A stretch of DNA of 64,000 nt from Naasia sp. SYSU D00057 (GTDB taxonomy: Bacteria > Actinomycetota > Actinomycetes > Actinomycetales > Microbacteriaceae): contig NZ_JAFMSZ010000003.1 in assembly GCF_017916505.1 (NCBI RefSeq), positions 124,001 to 188,000 on the forward strand. The letters run 5' to 3'. The translations under genes and the position numbers were made by a program. Under the pieces are notes generated by a model. That model worked only from the letters and a program-made list of their open reading frames with translations, was not told where the DNA came from and searched no databases. This document shows, piece after piece, positions 1-7,763 of this stretch. Position 1 is the stretch's first letter. Every line of letters begins with the position of its first letter.

Positions 1-1182
1 CGTCGCCTCGACCTGCGCCTGATAGTAGGCGGGCAGGTCCGACACCTCGATGTCGGTGTCGCGGATGACGGACGAGAGCGGGAAGGGGCCGATCGAGGCC
101 TGCACGCCCTGGTACACGGCGACGCGGCCGTTCGATTCGCCGATGTAGTACTGGTCCTGCGTCCAGCGGTAGCCGACGATCGCGGCGATGACGCCGGCGA
201 GCAGCACGACGCCGACGCCGGCCAGCCAGATGATGCGGCGGCGCCGGGCACGCCGGCGGTCCTCGGCGAGCAGGTTCTCGAGGTAGTCGTCGTCGGCCTC
301 GAGGTGCGTCTCGCGCGCGACCGCGGTCGCCTTGAGCGGGTGGAGGAGCAGGGTCGGCAGGCGCAGCCGCCGTCCGCCTTCGCCGTCGAACTCCAGGGGC
401 CCCGCGGCGCTGCCGACCGTCACCGCGGCGTTGGGGGAGTCCGCCTCGGGGGTCTCCGGCTCGATGTCGGCGACGATCACGGTGACGTTGTCCGGCGCGC
501 CCTGCTCGAGGGCCTCGCGAACCAGGCGGTCGGCCACGTCCGAGGGGCTCGCGTTGTCGCCCAGGATGGAGCGGATCCGCTCCTCCGACACGTAGCTGCT
601 GAGGCCGTCCGAGCAGAGCAGCCAGCGGTCGCCCTTGACCGTCGTGACGATGCTGGTGTCGATCTCGGGCGCCTGGTCGATGTCGCCGAGCACTCGCATC
701 AGGACGGAGCGGCGGGGGTGGATCAGCGCCTCCTCCGGCGTGATGCGGCCGCTGTCGACGAGGCGCTGGACGAAGGTGTGGTCGGTGGTGACCTGGGAGA
801 GCTCGCCGTCCCGCAGCAGGTAGATGCGCGAGTCGCCGATGTGGGCGATCGCCATGCTGTCGCCGACGCGGATCATCGCGGACACCGTGGTGCCCATCCC
901 GGTGAGCTCGGGGTGCTCGAAGACGGTCTCGGCGAGCAGCTGGTTCGCCGCGACGAGAGCGGACTGCAGCGCGAACTCGGCGTCCTGCGGCGACGAGTAC
1001 CGCGCGGTGTCGGTCTCGGCGATGCGGTTCACCGCGATGGCCGAGGCGACGTCACCGCCCGCGTGGCCGCCCATCCCGTCGGCGACGACGAAGAGCTGGG
1101 CCCCGGCGAAGCCGGAGTCCTGATTGTTGGAGCGCACCTTGCCGACGTGCGAGACCGCGGCTCCCAGTGTCTTCTGGACCAT
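1..1182 (-). CDS. pstP: PP2C-type Ser/Thr protein phosphatase PstP (C-terminal end outside the window)
   Basis: Metal-dependent protein phosphatase that removes phosphate from Ser/Thr kinases of the PknA/PknB type and their substrates in cell-wall and division control. 394 codons are visible and the frame is still open at base 1. PP2C motifs are clear: NNQDSG with Asp22, VADGMGGHAGG with Asp35, IGDSRIYLLRDG, LLCSDGLSSYVSEE and APDNVTVI. A basic juxtamembrane stretch and one membrane helix (IIWLAGVGVVLLAGVIAAIV) follow, then the start of the outer domain. The ATG lies 9 bases after the fhaB stop, so pstP is in an operon with both FHA genes. In relatives rodA, pbpA and kinases follow; they would lie outside this window. 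Confidence 0.95.
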   Translation of the reverse strand, partial: MVQKTLGAAVSHVGKVRSNNQDSGFAGAQLFVVADGMGGHAGGDVASAIAVNRIAETDTARYSSPQDAEFALQSALVAANQLLAETVFEHPELTGMGTTVSAMIRVGDSMAIAHIGDSRIYLLRDGELSQVTTDHTFVQRLVDSGRITPEEALIHPRRSVLMRVLGDIDQAPEIDTSIVTTVKGDRWLLCSDGLSSYVSEERIRSILGDNASPSDVADRLVREALEQGAPDNVTVIVADIEPETPEADSPNAAVTVGSAAGPLEFDGEGGRRLRLPTLLLHPLKATAVARETHLEADDDYLENLLAEDRRRARRRRIIWLAGVGVVLLAGVIAAIVGYRWTQDQYYIGESNGRVAVYQGVQASIGPFPLSSVIRDTDIEVSDLPAYYQAQVEAT

Positions 1183-1191
1183 CCGCGGGGG

Positions 1192-1725
1192 CTACCGTCG
1201 CAGCTCGAAGCTCGTCTGCCCGACCTTGACCGGAGTGTTCACCGGGACGGGGGTCGGTGCGGTGACGCGCTTGCCGTCGAGGAATGTTCCGTTGGTGGAG
1301 TCGAGGTCCTGGATGACCCACTCGTCGCCCCAGAGCAGCAGGCGGGCGTGGTGGGTGGAGGTGTAGTCGTCGAGGATCTGCAGCCCCGACTCGCTCGAGC
1401 GGCCGATGGTGAGCGGCTCGGTGCCGAGGGCGATGTCGGTGCCCGACTTCGGGCCCGACGTGATGACGAGCCGGCTCGCGGTGCGGGTCGTCGCCATCGG
1501 CTTCGACGCCCCCTGCGCCGGCATCGGCGGGCCTGTCGGCAGCGACTGGACGGCCGGCGGGGTCGCCACGGGTGGTGCGGGCGGCACGTAGGCGGGCTGC
1601 TCCTGCAGCCGCTTCACCCGGCTGCCGAAGAGATCGGAGCGCAGGGCGTAGACGATCGCGAACACGAACGCCCAGAGGATCGCGAGGAACGCGACGCGGA
1701 GGATGAGGAGGGTCAGTTCGCTCAT
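1192..1725 (-). CDS. fhaB: FHA domain protein FhaB (FipA-like) with N-terminal membrane helix
   Basis: Phosphothreonine-binding adaptor of 177 aa acting at the membrane, expected to be a substrate and partner of the PknA/PknB and PstP system. Residues about 5-28 form a hydrophobic helix followed by a basic stretch. A Pro/Ala-rich linker follows, then a C-terminal FHA domain (about 95-175) with LTIGRSSESG, TSTHHARL and DSTNGTFLDG, which hold the phosphopeptide-binding residues. Its ATG overlaps the fhaA stop (ATGA), indicating translational coupling. The assignment rests on domain layout and the conserved fhaA-fhaB-pstP order. Confidence 0.93.
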   Translation of the reverse strand: MSELTLLILRVAFLAILWAFVFAIVYALRSDLFGSRVKRLQEQPAYVPPAPPVATPPAVQSLPTGPPMPAQGASKPMATTRTASRLVITSGPKSGTDIALGTEPLTIGRSSESGLQILDDYTSTHHARLLLWGDEWVIQDLDSTNGTFLDGKRVTAPTPVPVNTPVKVGQTSFELRR

Positions 1726-2435
1726 CGCTCGCCCCAGAAGTTGCCGAGGTTGTCGGGCCGCTGCTGCTGCTCCTGCGGCACGATGCGGAACACGATCCGC
1801 GTGCGCCCGATCTGCACGACCGAGTCCTGGGGGAGCAGCGCCTTCGAGATGCGCTCGCCGTTGAGCGTCGTGCCGTTGGTGGAGCCGAGGTCGTTCACCT
1901 GCGCGCGGGTGCCGTCCCAGAGGATCTCGACGTGGCGGCGGCTCGTGCCGCTGTCGTCGATCGTGATGTCCGCGTCCGAGCCGCGGCCGATGACCGTGCG
2001 GCCCCGCTTCAGCGGGTACCGGGTGCCGGCGACCTCGATGACGGGCGTCCAGGAGACGTCGCCGCCCTGCGCCGTGCTGGAGTCGACCTGCACGAGGCCG
2101 GCGGCGAGGCTCTCGTCGCGATCGAGCCGGATCAGGACCGGCCCGGCGAACTGGTAACCCTGCGACCGTGCGTGCTGCTGGACGAGCGTGGTCAGCTCGC
2201 CGGTGAGGCTCGAACCCATCGCGCTCATCCTCTCGAAGTCTTCCGGCGAGAGGCGGACGGTGAGCCGGTTCGGCGCGAGGATCCGGTCGCGAGAGACGAC
2301 GGCGGCGTGGCTGTCGAGCTCCTTGCGCAGCGCGGCGGTGATCTCGATCGGCTGGAGACTGGACTTGAACGTCCGGGCGAAGGCCCCGTTGACCGCGCGC
2401 TCGAGACCTCTTTCGAAGTTGTCGAGTATGCCCAC
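1722..2435 (-). CDS. fhaA: FHA domain protein FhaA with DUF3662 N-terminus
   Basis: Cytosolic phosphothreonine-binding protein of 237 aa. The N-terminal about 115 residues (GILDNFERGLERAVNGAF onward) match the DUF3662 domain found only in actinobacterial FhaA. After a short linker, an FHA domain spans about 150-225 with TVIGRGSDADITI, SGTSRRHVE and LGSTNGTTLNG. In Mycobacterium FhaA binds phosphorylated pseudokinase MviN and tunes peptidoglycan synthesis. The start is GTG with GGAAGG about 12 bases upstream. It is shorter than mycobacterial FhaA because the long low-complexity linker is missing. It is the first gene of the leftward fhaA-fhaB-pstP operon. Confidence 0.93.
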   Translation of the reverse strand: MGILDNFERGLERAVNGAFARTFKSSLQPIEITAALRKELDSHAAVVSRDRILAPNRLTVRLSPEDFERMSAMGSSLTGELTTLVQQHARSQGYQFAGPVLIRLDRDESLAAGLVQVDSSTAQGGDVSWTPVIEVAGTRYPLKRGRTVIGRGSDADITIDDSGTSRRHVEILWDGTRAQVNDLGSTNGTTLNGERISKALLPQDSVVQIGRTRIVFRIVPQEQQQRPDNLGNFWGER

Positions 2436-2594
2436 GAGTTCGCGGCCTTCCGGTCGAGCGCGCGCGGGATCCCGCGCAATGGCTTATTGAATGGTAGCCG
2501 TCCGCCCTCGCGCCCCCGGTCCGCCGCACGGGCATGCCCCCTCGTATCACAGCCGGTTCTTCCCTCGTATGCCGTCGTTTCACCGGTGCTCGCT

Positions 2595-2650
2595 GCAACA
2601 GAACGGACGTCCTGCAACGGCGTGCGGTTGCGAAACGGTCGTCCTGTTGC
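2595..2650. repeat. Palindromic intergenic repeat, copy 1
   Basis: Nested inverted repeat in the 304-base gap between divergent fhaA and tRNA-Leu. The outer arms start GCAACAGAACG and end CGTCCTGTTGC; an inner GCAAC/GTTGC pair encloses GGCGTGCG. Bases 2612-2650 recur with two mismatches at 31129-31167. Nothing else is recognisable in the gap apart from presumed promoters for the flanking genes. Confidence 0.75.
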
Positions 2651-2739
2651 GGGTTCCGGCGCTGCTGTCGGCACCGCGGAGTTCGGCGGCCCTGTCGTCG
2701 CGTGCTAATCTCGACGATCGGCGCGCAAGCGCCCGGTGA

Positions 2740-2823
2740 GCGCGAGTGGCGGAATAGGCAGACGCGCACGGTTCAGGTCCGTGTGCCCGTGAGGGCGTGG
2801 GGGTTCAACTCCCCCCTCGCGCA
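2740..2823 (+). tRNA. leuT: tRNA-Leu (anticodon CAG)
   Basis: Cloverleaf with acceptor arms GCGCGAG (2740-2746) and CTCGCGC (2816-2822), discriminator A, and a long class II variable arm. The anticodon stem CACGG/CCGTG holds loop TTCAGGT, giving anticodon CAG for CUG codons. The T arm reads GGGGGTTCAACTCCCCC. The final CCA is not fully encoded (ACCG follows). A tRNA-Leu divergent from fhaA is also known from Mycobacterium (leuT), so this looks like ancestral synteny. The accessory DNA begins immediately downstream. Confidence 0.97.
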
Positions 2824-2876
2824 CCGAGAGCAGTGCAGCAAATGAGCTGGCACTGTTGAGCTTTGGGCTCGAGGGG

Positions 2877-2912
2877 AGGCCCGGACAGTCGGAATGACTG
2901 CCCGGGCCTTCT
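2877..2912 (+). terminator. Rho-independent-type hairpin downstream of tRNA-Leu
   Basis: Stem AGGCCCGGACAGTC (2877-2890) pairs with GACTGCCCGGGCCT (2896-2909) with a single mismatch around loop GGAAT, followed by TTCTC. Strong GC hairpin with a weak T tract, placed 54 bases after the tRNA. Confidence 0.7.
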
Positions 2913-2983
2913 CAGTTCCCGCTTGCGGCGGTCTTCGCGCTCGCCGTGCGGGCATCGTGGCCCCGGCGCTCGCGGTCCAACAT

Positions 2984-3016
2984 CAATTGCCCCTACTTCT
3001 GAGCAAGGGGCGATTG
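2984..3016. repeat. Inverted repeat in the gene-free stretch 2824-3137
   Basis: CAATTGCCCC (2984-2993) faces GGGGCGATTG (3007-3016) across 13 bases. It lies downstream of the leftward transposase remnant and could be its terminator or an old element end. Apart from this and the tRNA terminator, no gene is visible between 2824 and 3137. Confidence 0.5.
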
Positions 3017-3137
3017 ACCTGTGTTGGTGATCGTGCAGCGTGTGTCTAGGTCGTCAGCTGCCTGACGTGTTCTCGGCGTTGGGCGAGTGGGGGCGGGGCG
3101 GTTGGTTGCCCGCTTGCGGCTGGCTCGATCCTGGTTC

Positions 3138-3797
3138 CTAGGCCCAGCTCGTGGTGAGCCGGGTTGATAGGCGTGCCCTTCTCGCCAAAAGCTTGCGCGC
3201 TGCGCCTTCACGGAGGGCCATGAAGTTCCTGATGTTCGCGGCCTGCGACGATAAGCGCTGCCGCGAGGTAGCCGAAGGTGTTCCCCCGACTACGCCGCTT
3301 TCGGAGTTCTCGAGGTCCTCTTGCGTGCTGTCCCTCATGTGCGAGTAGCTACTTTCCACGGTGTTGCGGAGGCCGTACCAGCGCTGCCACTCGTCCCTCT
3401 TGTGGACGTACTTCTGGCTGTATTTGGCGCCGATCTCACCAGGAATCACTATGGTCCGTACAGAGGCGTTCTGTTTGATCTCACCGGTGATGTCGTCGTG
3501 CGATGACGCTCTCGGGGTCCGGATAGCTGAACTGCTGGCTGCCGTTGCGTCGGTCGCACCCTTCCTGAGGAGCCGGTACTGCTCCCGTTCACGCAGCTGG
3601 TTCACCAGGGGCGAGGACACGCCTGAGTGGATGGCCGAACGGAAGGCTTCCAAGCTCGCGCGGAACCTCCGCAACGCAATGGAGGGACTTGGCCGGTGTC
3701 TTCGTCGGCCTGATCGCGGTCCGCCCCCGACGTGTCCAAGCCGAACACGTCGAGCGGCCCGTGGGCCGATGTGGGTGCCGTCCGAGCGCGTCCGCAC
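3138..3797 (-). pseudogene. Truncated transposase-like gene (IS1182/DDE-type C-terminal remnant)
   Basis: The open frame covers 219 codons, but only the C-terminal two thirds resemble a protein family. AKYSQKYVHKRDEWQRWYGL, RNTVESSYSHMRD, SQAANIRNFMALR and the basic tail fit the end of the large transposase-like proteins common in actinobacterial genomes, where AKY..LPYG..W...Y...RNTIEG...KD and AANLRKI are typical. The N-terminal catalytic half is missing and nearby frames carry only scraps, so this is a 5'-truncated, probably dead gene. The family assignment is from remembered motifs and is moderately sure; decay is clear from the missing domains. Confidence 0.6.
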
Positions 3798-3904
3798 CCT
3801 CGCCGCACAGGTTCGCGCCGAGGTGGATAATCGTGCCGAGGTCGCAACACCCGCCTGGATTCTTGAGCTCGCCGAACGCGATCCTACGTGAATGAGGCGG
3901 GGTG

Positions 3905-4240
3905 ATGGTCGAAGACGCCGAGCCGGCGAGATTCCTTGACGAGATCCCCTCGGGTAGTCAAGCGCCGTTCAGGGTGAGAACCGCCTCCGGCGCTCTATGC
4001 GCGCTGGGCCTCCGCGCTCAAACGGTGAGGCGCCTGCGTTGGGACGGCGAGCGACTCGAGATGCCAAGCGACGCGCTCCGGCATGACGGCGACGCGCTTC
4101 CTCTGCTGCGGTTCGAGCGGTGCCGCGTGGGCGAGGACTCAGTGGTCCTGCTGACCGGAGTCAGCGACGAGCCAAGCATTATCTTCACAGTGCGCCGAAC
4201 GACACCGGTTGTATCCATCCCCGAGATCAGCCACCGTTGA
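3905..4240 (+). CDS. Hypothetical protein, 111 aa
   Basis: I do not recognise this gene. The frame starts ATG at 3905 (a GTG at 3902 is directly in front) and ends right before the ROK remnant. The protein is acidic at the N-terminus (MVEDAEPARFLDEIPSG), then mixed, and ends FTVRRTTPVVSIPEISHR. It shows no signal peptide, membrane helix or cysteine-rich motif. No good ribosome-binding site is visible. It sits in a stretch of decayed genes and could itself be a remnant or a chance frame. Confidence 0.35.
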   Translation: MVEDAEPARFLDEIPSGSQAPFRVRTASGALCALGLRAQTVRRLRWDGERLEMPSDALRHDGDALPLLRFERCRVGEDSVVLLTGVSDEPSIIFTVRRTTPVVSIPEISHR

Positions 4241-4491
4241 GATCTAAGCAGCGTCGAGGTCGCTGCTGGCGTCCGCCGCGGTTACAAGCGGCTGCGGACC
4301 AAGGTGGTAGGGCGCTCCCCAGATGCTGGTGTCGGAACTGGCGGCCACATTCGCCTGGATCCGCTCGGGCCGTACTGCGTCGAGGGACGCAAGGGGATGC
4401 GCTCGGGCGACTGATCGCCCTGACGGCTCACCTCACGCTGCAATCGTCCGTCGTGCTCGCAGGCGATGGCATTTGCTGTCTACCGCCTAGT

Positions 4492-5571
4492 TGTACTCGG
4501 TCACCAGGTTGGTAGCAGTTCGGGTCTTGTGAAGCAGGAGAACCTCCGGGCTTAGTGGAGATGTCTGACGTCTCTACCAACCGGAGGTTCTCGTGTCTCA
4601 CCGTAAGCTCGTCTGACGGTTCAGGGTCGGCTCCTGGTCGTCGCGAGGGCCAGTGCCGGCTGGAAAAAGGCACATATCGCGGCCGCGATGGGCCGCTCTC
4701 GAGGCTGCGTGGCGAAGTGGATCGCTCGCTATGCCGCTGAGGGCGAGGCCGGACTGCACGACCGGTCATCCCGACCGGGGCGTTCGCCGGCCAGAACGAA
4801 TGCCGTGATCGAAGAGCGCGTGGTTGAGCTGCGTGAGCAGCAGCGCCGCGGCCCCGCCTGGATCGCAGAAGAGGCGGGAGTGGTCGCTCGGACCGTGTCG
4901 CGGATCTTACGGCGACGGGGACTGCCGCACCTGTCCGACCTCGATCCCATGACCGGTCAGCTCATTCGGGCCTCGAGGATCACCGCGACCCGTTACGAAC
5001 GAGCCCAACCGGGCGAACTGGTGCACATGGACGTCAAAAAGCTCGGCAAGATCCCGGATGGCGGCGGCTGGCGAAGCAAGGGCGAGACAGCCGCGAACCA
5101 CCAGTCACGCGTCGACAAGACCCCGATCGGCTTCGACTACGTCCACTCCCTCGTCGACGATCACTCACGGCCGGCCTATTCGGAGATCCTGCCCGACGAG
5201 AAGGGAACCACCTGCTCCGCGTTCCTGCTGCGCGCGGCCGCCTACTTCGCCGCTCACGGCATTCCCCGCATCCAGCGGCTGATGACCGACAACGCGCTGG
5301 CCTATCGCAAGTCCCTGTCCCGCGCAGTCGCTCAGCTGGGCGCCCGACAAGTCTTCATCCGTCCGCACTGCCCTTGGCAGAACGGGAAGGTCGAGCGCCT
5401 CAACCGGATGCTGATGACCGAATGGGCTTACCGGGAGGCCTTCACCACCAACGCCCAGAGGGCATCCGCCCTTGCCCCATGGCTCGAGGACTACAACACT
5501 CGACGCAACCACAGGCCCTCGGAGGCAAGCCGCCGATCAGCCGCCTGACACCAACGTCCTGACCGAGTACA
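4492..5571. mobile_element. IS481-family insertion sequence (1080 bp)
   Basis: The element is bounded by perfect 12-bp inverted repeats TGTACTCGGTCA (4492-4503, and the complement at 5560-5571) that stay similar further in (GGTTGG versus CGTTGG). It begins TGT and ends ACA as IS481 members do. The 6-bp CCTAGT occurs directly outside both ends (4486-4491 and 5572-5577), so the target duplication is intact. Length and the single IS481-type transposase fit the family. The element interrupts a ROK gene remnant. Its transposase is frameshifted, so this copy is probably immobile unless complemented. Confidence 0.9.
4593..5562 (+). pseudogene. IS481-type transposase, two frameshifts
   Basis: DDE recombinase that would cut and paste this element. 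The GTG at 4593 follows CCGGAGG. After MSHRK the frame is lost near 4605 and regained as ARLTVQGRLL in the next frame. A 286-codon open stretch then carries the helix-turn-helix region and an intact catalytic core: HMDVKKLG, LMTDNALAYR and WQNGKVERLNRM supply D, D and E. Near 5514 a second single-base loss turns the expected NHSALGGKPPISRLT ending into NHRPSEAS. The natural stop TGA at 5560-5562 overlaps the right inverted repeat. Either true decay or assembly error at two sites could explain this. Confidence 0.88.
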
Positions 5572-5734
5572 CCTAGTCGCGGACAGGGCCGCTGAGCGAT
5601 TTGCGAGCGAACGGAGCAGCCGTGCGCAGCCGGTCTCTATCCACGTCGACTCGAGCGGATTCCGAGCTTGGGCGCGCGGGGCAGCGGCCGTCGCGATCCA
5701 AGACGCCGTCGGCAGGCTAACCGCCGAATACTGA

Positions 5735-6018
5735 CCGAGCAGTAACACTTCGATTCCATCGCGTGCTTGAAGTGCCCGCGATCATCATGCAAGCCGGTGC
5801 CAGGTCTGTCGCGGACTGCGCGGGCTGAGGAGCTCGTTCTCCTGATTGAGCCGTGTCCTACTGCGTGCTCGAGGGCCGATCGCTGGCAGCGGCCCAAAGC
5901 GGGACCTCGGCGAGAAGGTGCCCACGTTCGGGTGACCGATCGAGCGTTCATCGGTACTGGGAAGATTGACGGCCCCCGGTGAGACTTCCTAAACGCGCCG
6001 AGGACGACGGGCACGAGG
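5735..6018. other. Gene-free stretch between the ROK remnant and the sirtuin operon
   Basis: 284 bases with no recognisable gene, strong hairpin or repeat. Short open frames here lack ribosome-binding sites and family motifs. It may contain further eroded coding DNA. Confidence 0.4.
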
Positions 6019-6867
6019 CTACGAGTACTTCGTCTCGAGGTACTCGCTGAGAGTGCGCGGGGCGGCCCCGGTGATGTTCTCGATGGCGTGACTGACGGGT
6101 GCCATGACGTTGCTGGCGATGGCGGTGTAGGTACTGACCCAAGCGTCGAGCTGCCAGGCGGGTGCGCCGTACTTCGCTCGGGATGCGTAGGCTTCCTCGA
6201 TGCTCTCGTCGTAGTAGCTGACTTCGTTTCCGCGGGCGGCGCTGATCGTAGCGGCGACTTCAGCGAGGGAGAGGGCTTCGCGGCCGGTGAGGTCGTAGGT
6301 CTGGCCGGCGTGCTTGTCGGGGGCGGTGAGAATCTCGGCGGCGGTGCGGGCGACGTCGATTCGGGCGACGATGGCGCATCGTCCAGCTCCGGCGGGGCCG
6401 CGGATGACGCCGTCCTCGCCCACGAGAGCTTCCATGAAGTCGATATAGAAGCTGTCGCGGAGGAAGGTCCAGTTCATGCCGGAGGCCTTGATGTACTCCT
6501 CGGTGACGTAGTGATCGCGGGCGAGGGTGAAGGTGCTGTCGGGAGCGGCGGCGATGAACGAGGTGTAGACGATGTGCGACACTCCAGTGGCCGCGGCGGC
6601 GTCGATGAAGGCTCGATGCTGGTCCAGCCGGTCCGCGCTTTCGGAGGCGGACACCATGAACAGTGTCCCGACCCCATCGAGCGCGCCGGTGGCGGCGGCC
6701 TGGTCGGTGTAGCTGAACTGGTGCACGGTGGTGGCGGGCAGCTCTGGGGCCTTCGCAGGCGTGCGGACCAGGAGCCGCTGATGGATCCCACGGTCGGCGA
6801 GGTCACGGGCGACGAAGCCTCCGAGGACGCCGGTGGCGCCGGTGACGGCGATCGGGATGGTGGTCAT
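6019..6867 (-). CDS. NmrA-like NAD(P)-binding oxidoreductase (QorB-type SDR)
   Basis: Atypical short-chain dehydrogenase of 282 aa, most like NAD(P)H:quinone oxidoreductase QorB/YtfG. The N-terminus has the dinucleotide motif VTGATGVLGG, then the NmrA-type order: LLVRTPAKAPEL, a DGVGTLFMVSA strand, VSHIVYTSF in place of the classical YxxxK region, and LRDSFYIDF. It would be soluble and reduce quinones or other electrophiles with NAD(P)H. It overlaps the sirtuin gene upstream by 4 bases and is the last gene of the HxlR-macrodomain-SirTM-SDR operon. In Corynebacterium a related quinone reductase is controlled by the HxlR-type redox sensor QorR, which fits this context. The true substrate is unknown. 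Confidence 0.85.
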   Translation of the reverse strand: MTTIPIAVTGATGVLGGFVARDLADRGIHQRLLVRTPAKAPELPATTVHQFSYTDQAAATGALDGVGTLFMVSASESADRLDQHRAFIDAAAATGVSHIVYTSFIAAAPDSTFTLARDHYVTEEYIKASGMNWTFLRDSFYIDFMEALVGEDGVIRGPAGAGRCAIVARIDVARTAAEILTAPDKHAGQTYDLTGREALSLAEVAATISAARGNEVSYYDESIEEAYASRAKYGAPAWQLDAWVSTYTAIASNVMAPVSHAIENITGAAPRTLSEYLETKYS

Positions 6868-7763
6868 GCGCTTGGCCTTTCTACGGCGGTGATGAGGCGG
6901 TTGATGATGTCCCCGGCGTCGCCGCCGAGCGAGGCGGCGCGGCCGGTGAGCGGTTCAGGTACCCCTGGGTGGTCGCGATTGACTCGTATGAGGGTCGCTC
7001 TGGGAATGACGGTCGCGATGTGTTCGACCGGCCATCGGATGACGCTCGGGGTGTTGAAGCCGCTGCCGATCTCGACGATCGCCAGCGATTCGCCGCTGTC
7101 ACGTGTGTCGGTCAGCCAGTCGTTGAGGGAGTCCAGTTGGGGTTGGAAGTGGTCGTTGATGTACCAGGAGCCGGCAAAGACGTTGAGGAACACCTCTCCA
7201 CCACAGTTCGGGCACGACGGCACCGCATCCTCGGAGGTCTGACCGGTTAGGGGGTCGTAGTTCTCGAGGACGTGGGCGATGATGCCGCGGGCGTCCCAGA
7301 CGATGCGCGTGCATGGCTCGAGGCATTGGTAAAGCGCGTAATCGCCCTGTGGGGTGTAAACGGACTCGGAAGCGAATCCGTTTCGGGTGAAGAGGGCGTC
7401 GACGTTGGAGGACATGACGAAGTGCTCGCGGTCGCCCACGGCGGACCGCAGTGCCTGGTAAAGCGCGTTCGGTCCGTCGCCGAGGCGGATGTCGTTGACG
7501 TGGGTGGCCCAGTACCCCCACATGTGTCGTGGCGGGAGGGGGTAGCCGATGAGTTGGTAGCGCGCACTGAATCCGGCCGCGCTGAGTGCGGGGAAAAGCT
7601 CATGGAACCGTTCCCGGTCGGTGTAGTCATAGCCAGCGGCGGCGGAAAGTCCGGCTCCAGCACCGATGAGAACACGGTCTGCGGTGTGAATGGCGTCGAG
7701 CGCCTGGTCCTGGTCGAGGTCGCCGGCGGCGAGTTGGGGGAGGGACCGCTGATGGTGGCTCAT
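6864..7763 (-). CDS. Class M sirtuin (SirTM), predicted protein ADP-ribosyltransferase
   Basis: Sir2-fold protein of 299 aa. GAGAGLS (34-40) binds NAD, SSNVDALF (118-125) supplies the N-x-D motif, and TPQGD has Gln139 where deacetylating sirtuins carry the catalytic His. Cys147, Cys151, Cys184 and Cys187 (CLEPC and CPNC) form the zinc site. In the described SirTM family the enzyme ADP-ribosylates a lipoylated GcvH-like protein during redox stress and a partner macrodomain removes the mark. Here the macrodomain gene is directly upstream (4-base overlap), while the GcvH-L and LplA2 genes of the classical operon are absent. Transferase activity and target are inferred; the family call is firm. 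Confidence 0.88.
   Translation of the reverse strand: MSHHQRSLPQLAAGDLDQDQALDAIHTADRVLIGAGAGLSAAAGYDYTDRERFHELFPALSAAGFSARYQLIGYPLPPRHMWGYWATHVNDIRLGDGPNALYQALRSAVGDREHFVMSSNVDALFTRNGFASESVYTPQGDYALYQCLEPCTRIVWDARGIIAHVLENYDPLTGQTSEDAVPSCPNCGGEVFLNVFAGSWYINDHFQPQLDSLNDWLTDTRDSGESLAIVEIGSGFNTPSVIRWPVEHIATVIPRATLIRVNRDHPGVPEPLTGRAASLGGDAGDIINRLITAVERPSA

Larger units (their letters stand above)
4241..5734 (+). pseudogene. ROK-family (NagC/XylR-type regulator or sugar kinase) gene fragment split by an IS element
   Basis: Joining the flanks of the insertion sequence at one CCTAGT copy gives pieces of a ROK protein C-terminus. Residues from 4241 read GTGGHIRLDPLGPYCVEGRKG, the GH...G..C..G..GC zinc-motif region of ROK proteins. 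In the next frame follows ALGRLIALTAHLTLQSSVVLAGDGI, the usual ROK segment before the last helices. A third frame continues across the insertion site as FAVYRLVADRAAERFASE and ends with ARGAAAVAIQDAVGRL before TGA at 5732-5734. At least two frameshifts plus the insertion and the absent N-terminal half make it non-functional. The identification comes from motif reading only. Confidence 0.6.

Noticed and set aside
304-2157. 617-codon plus-strand frame opposite pstP-fhaB-fhaA
   Set aside because: Shadow frame caused by codon bias; pstP, fhaB and fhaA on the minus strand have complete domains and coupled starts.
3361-3891. 176-codon plus-strand frame opposite the transposase remnant
   Set aside because: No motif, no ribosome-binding site; the minus strand carries recognisable transposase C-terminal phrases.
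2740-6018. Integrative element with tRNA-Leu as attachment site
   Set aside because: I could not find a repeated copy of the tRNA 3' end downstream, nor an integrase gene; insertion hotspot is kept only as a general idea.
6088-7242. 384-codon plus-strand frame opposite the SDR and sirtuin genes
   Set aside because: Gly/Asp/Val-rich antisense shadow with no motif; both minus-strand genes are complete.
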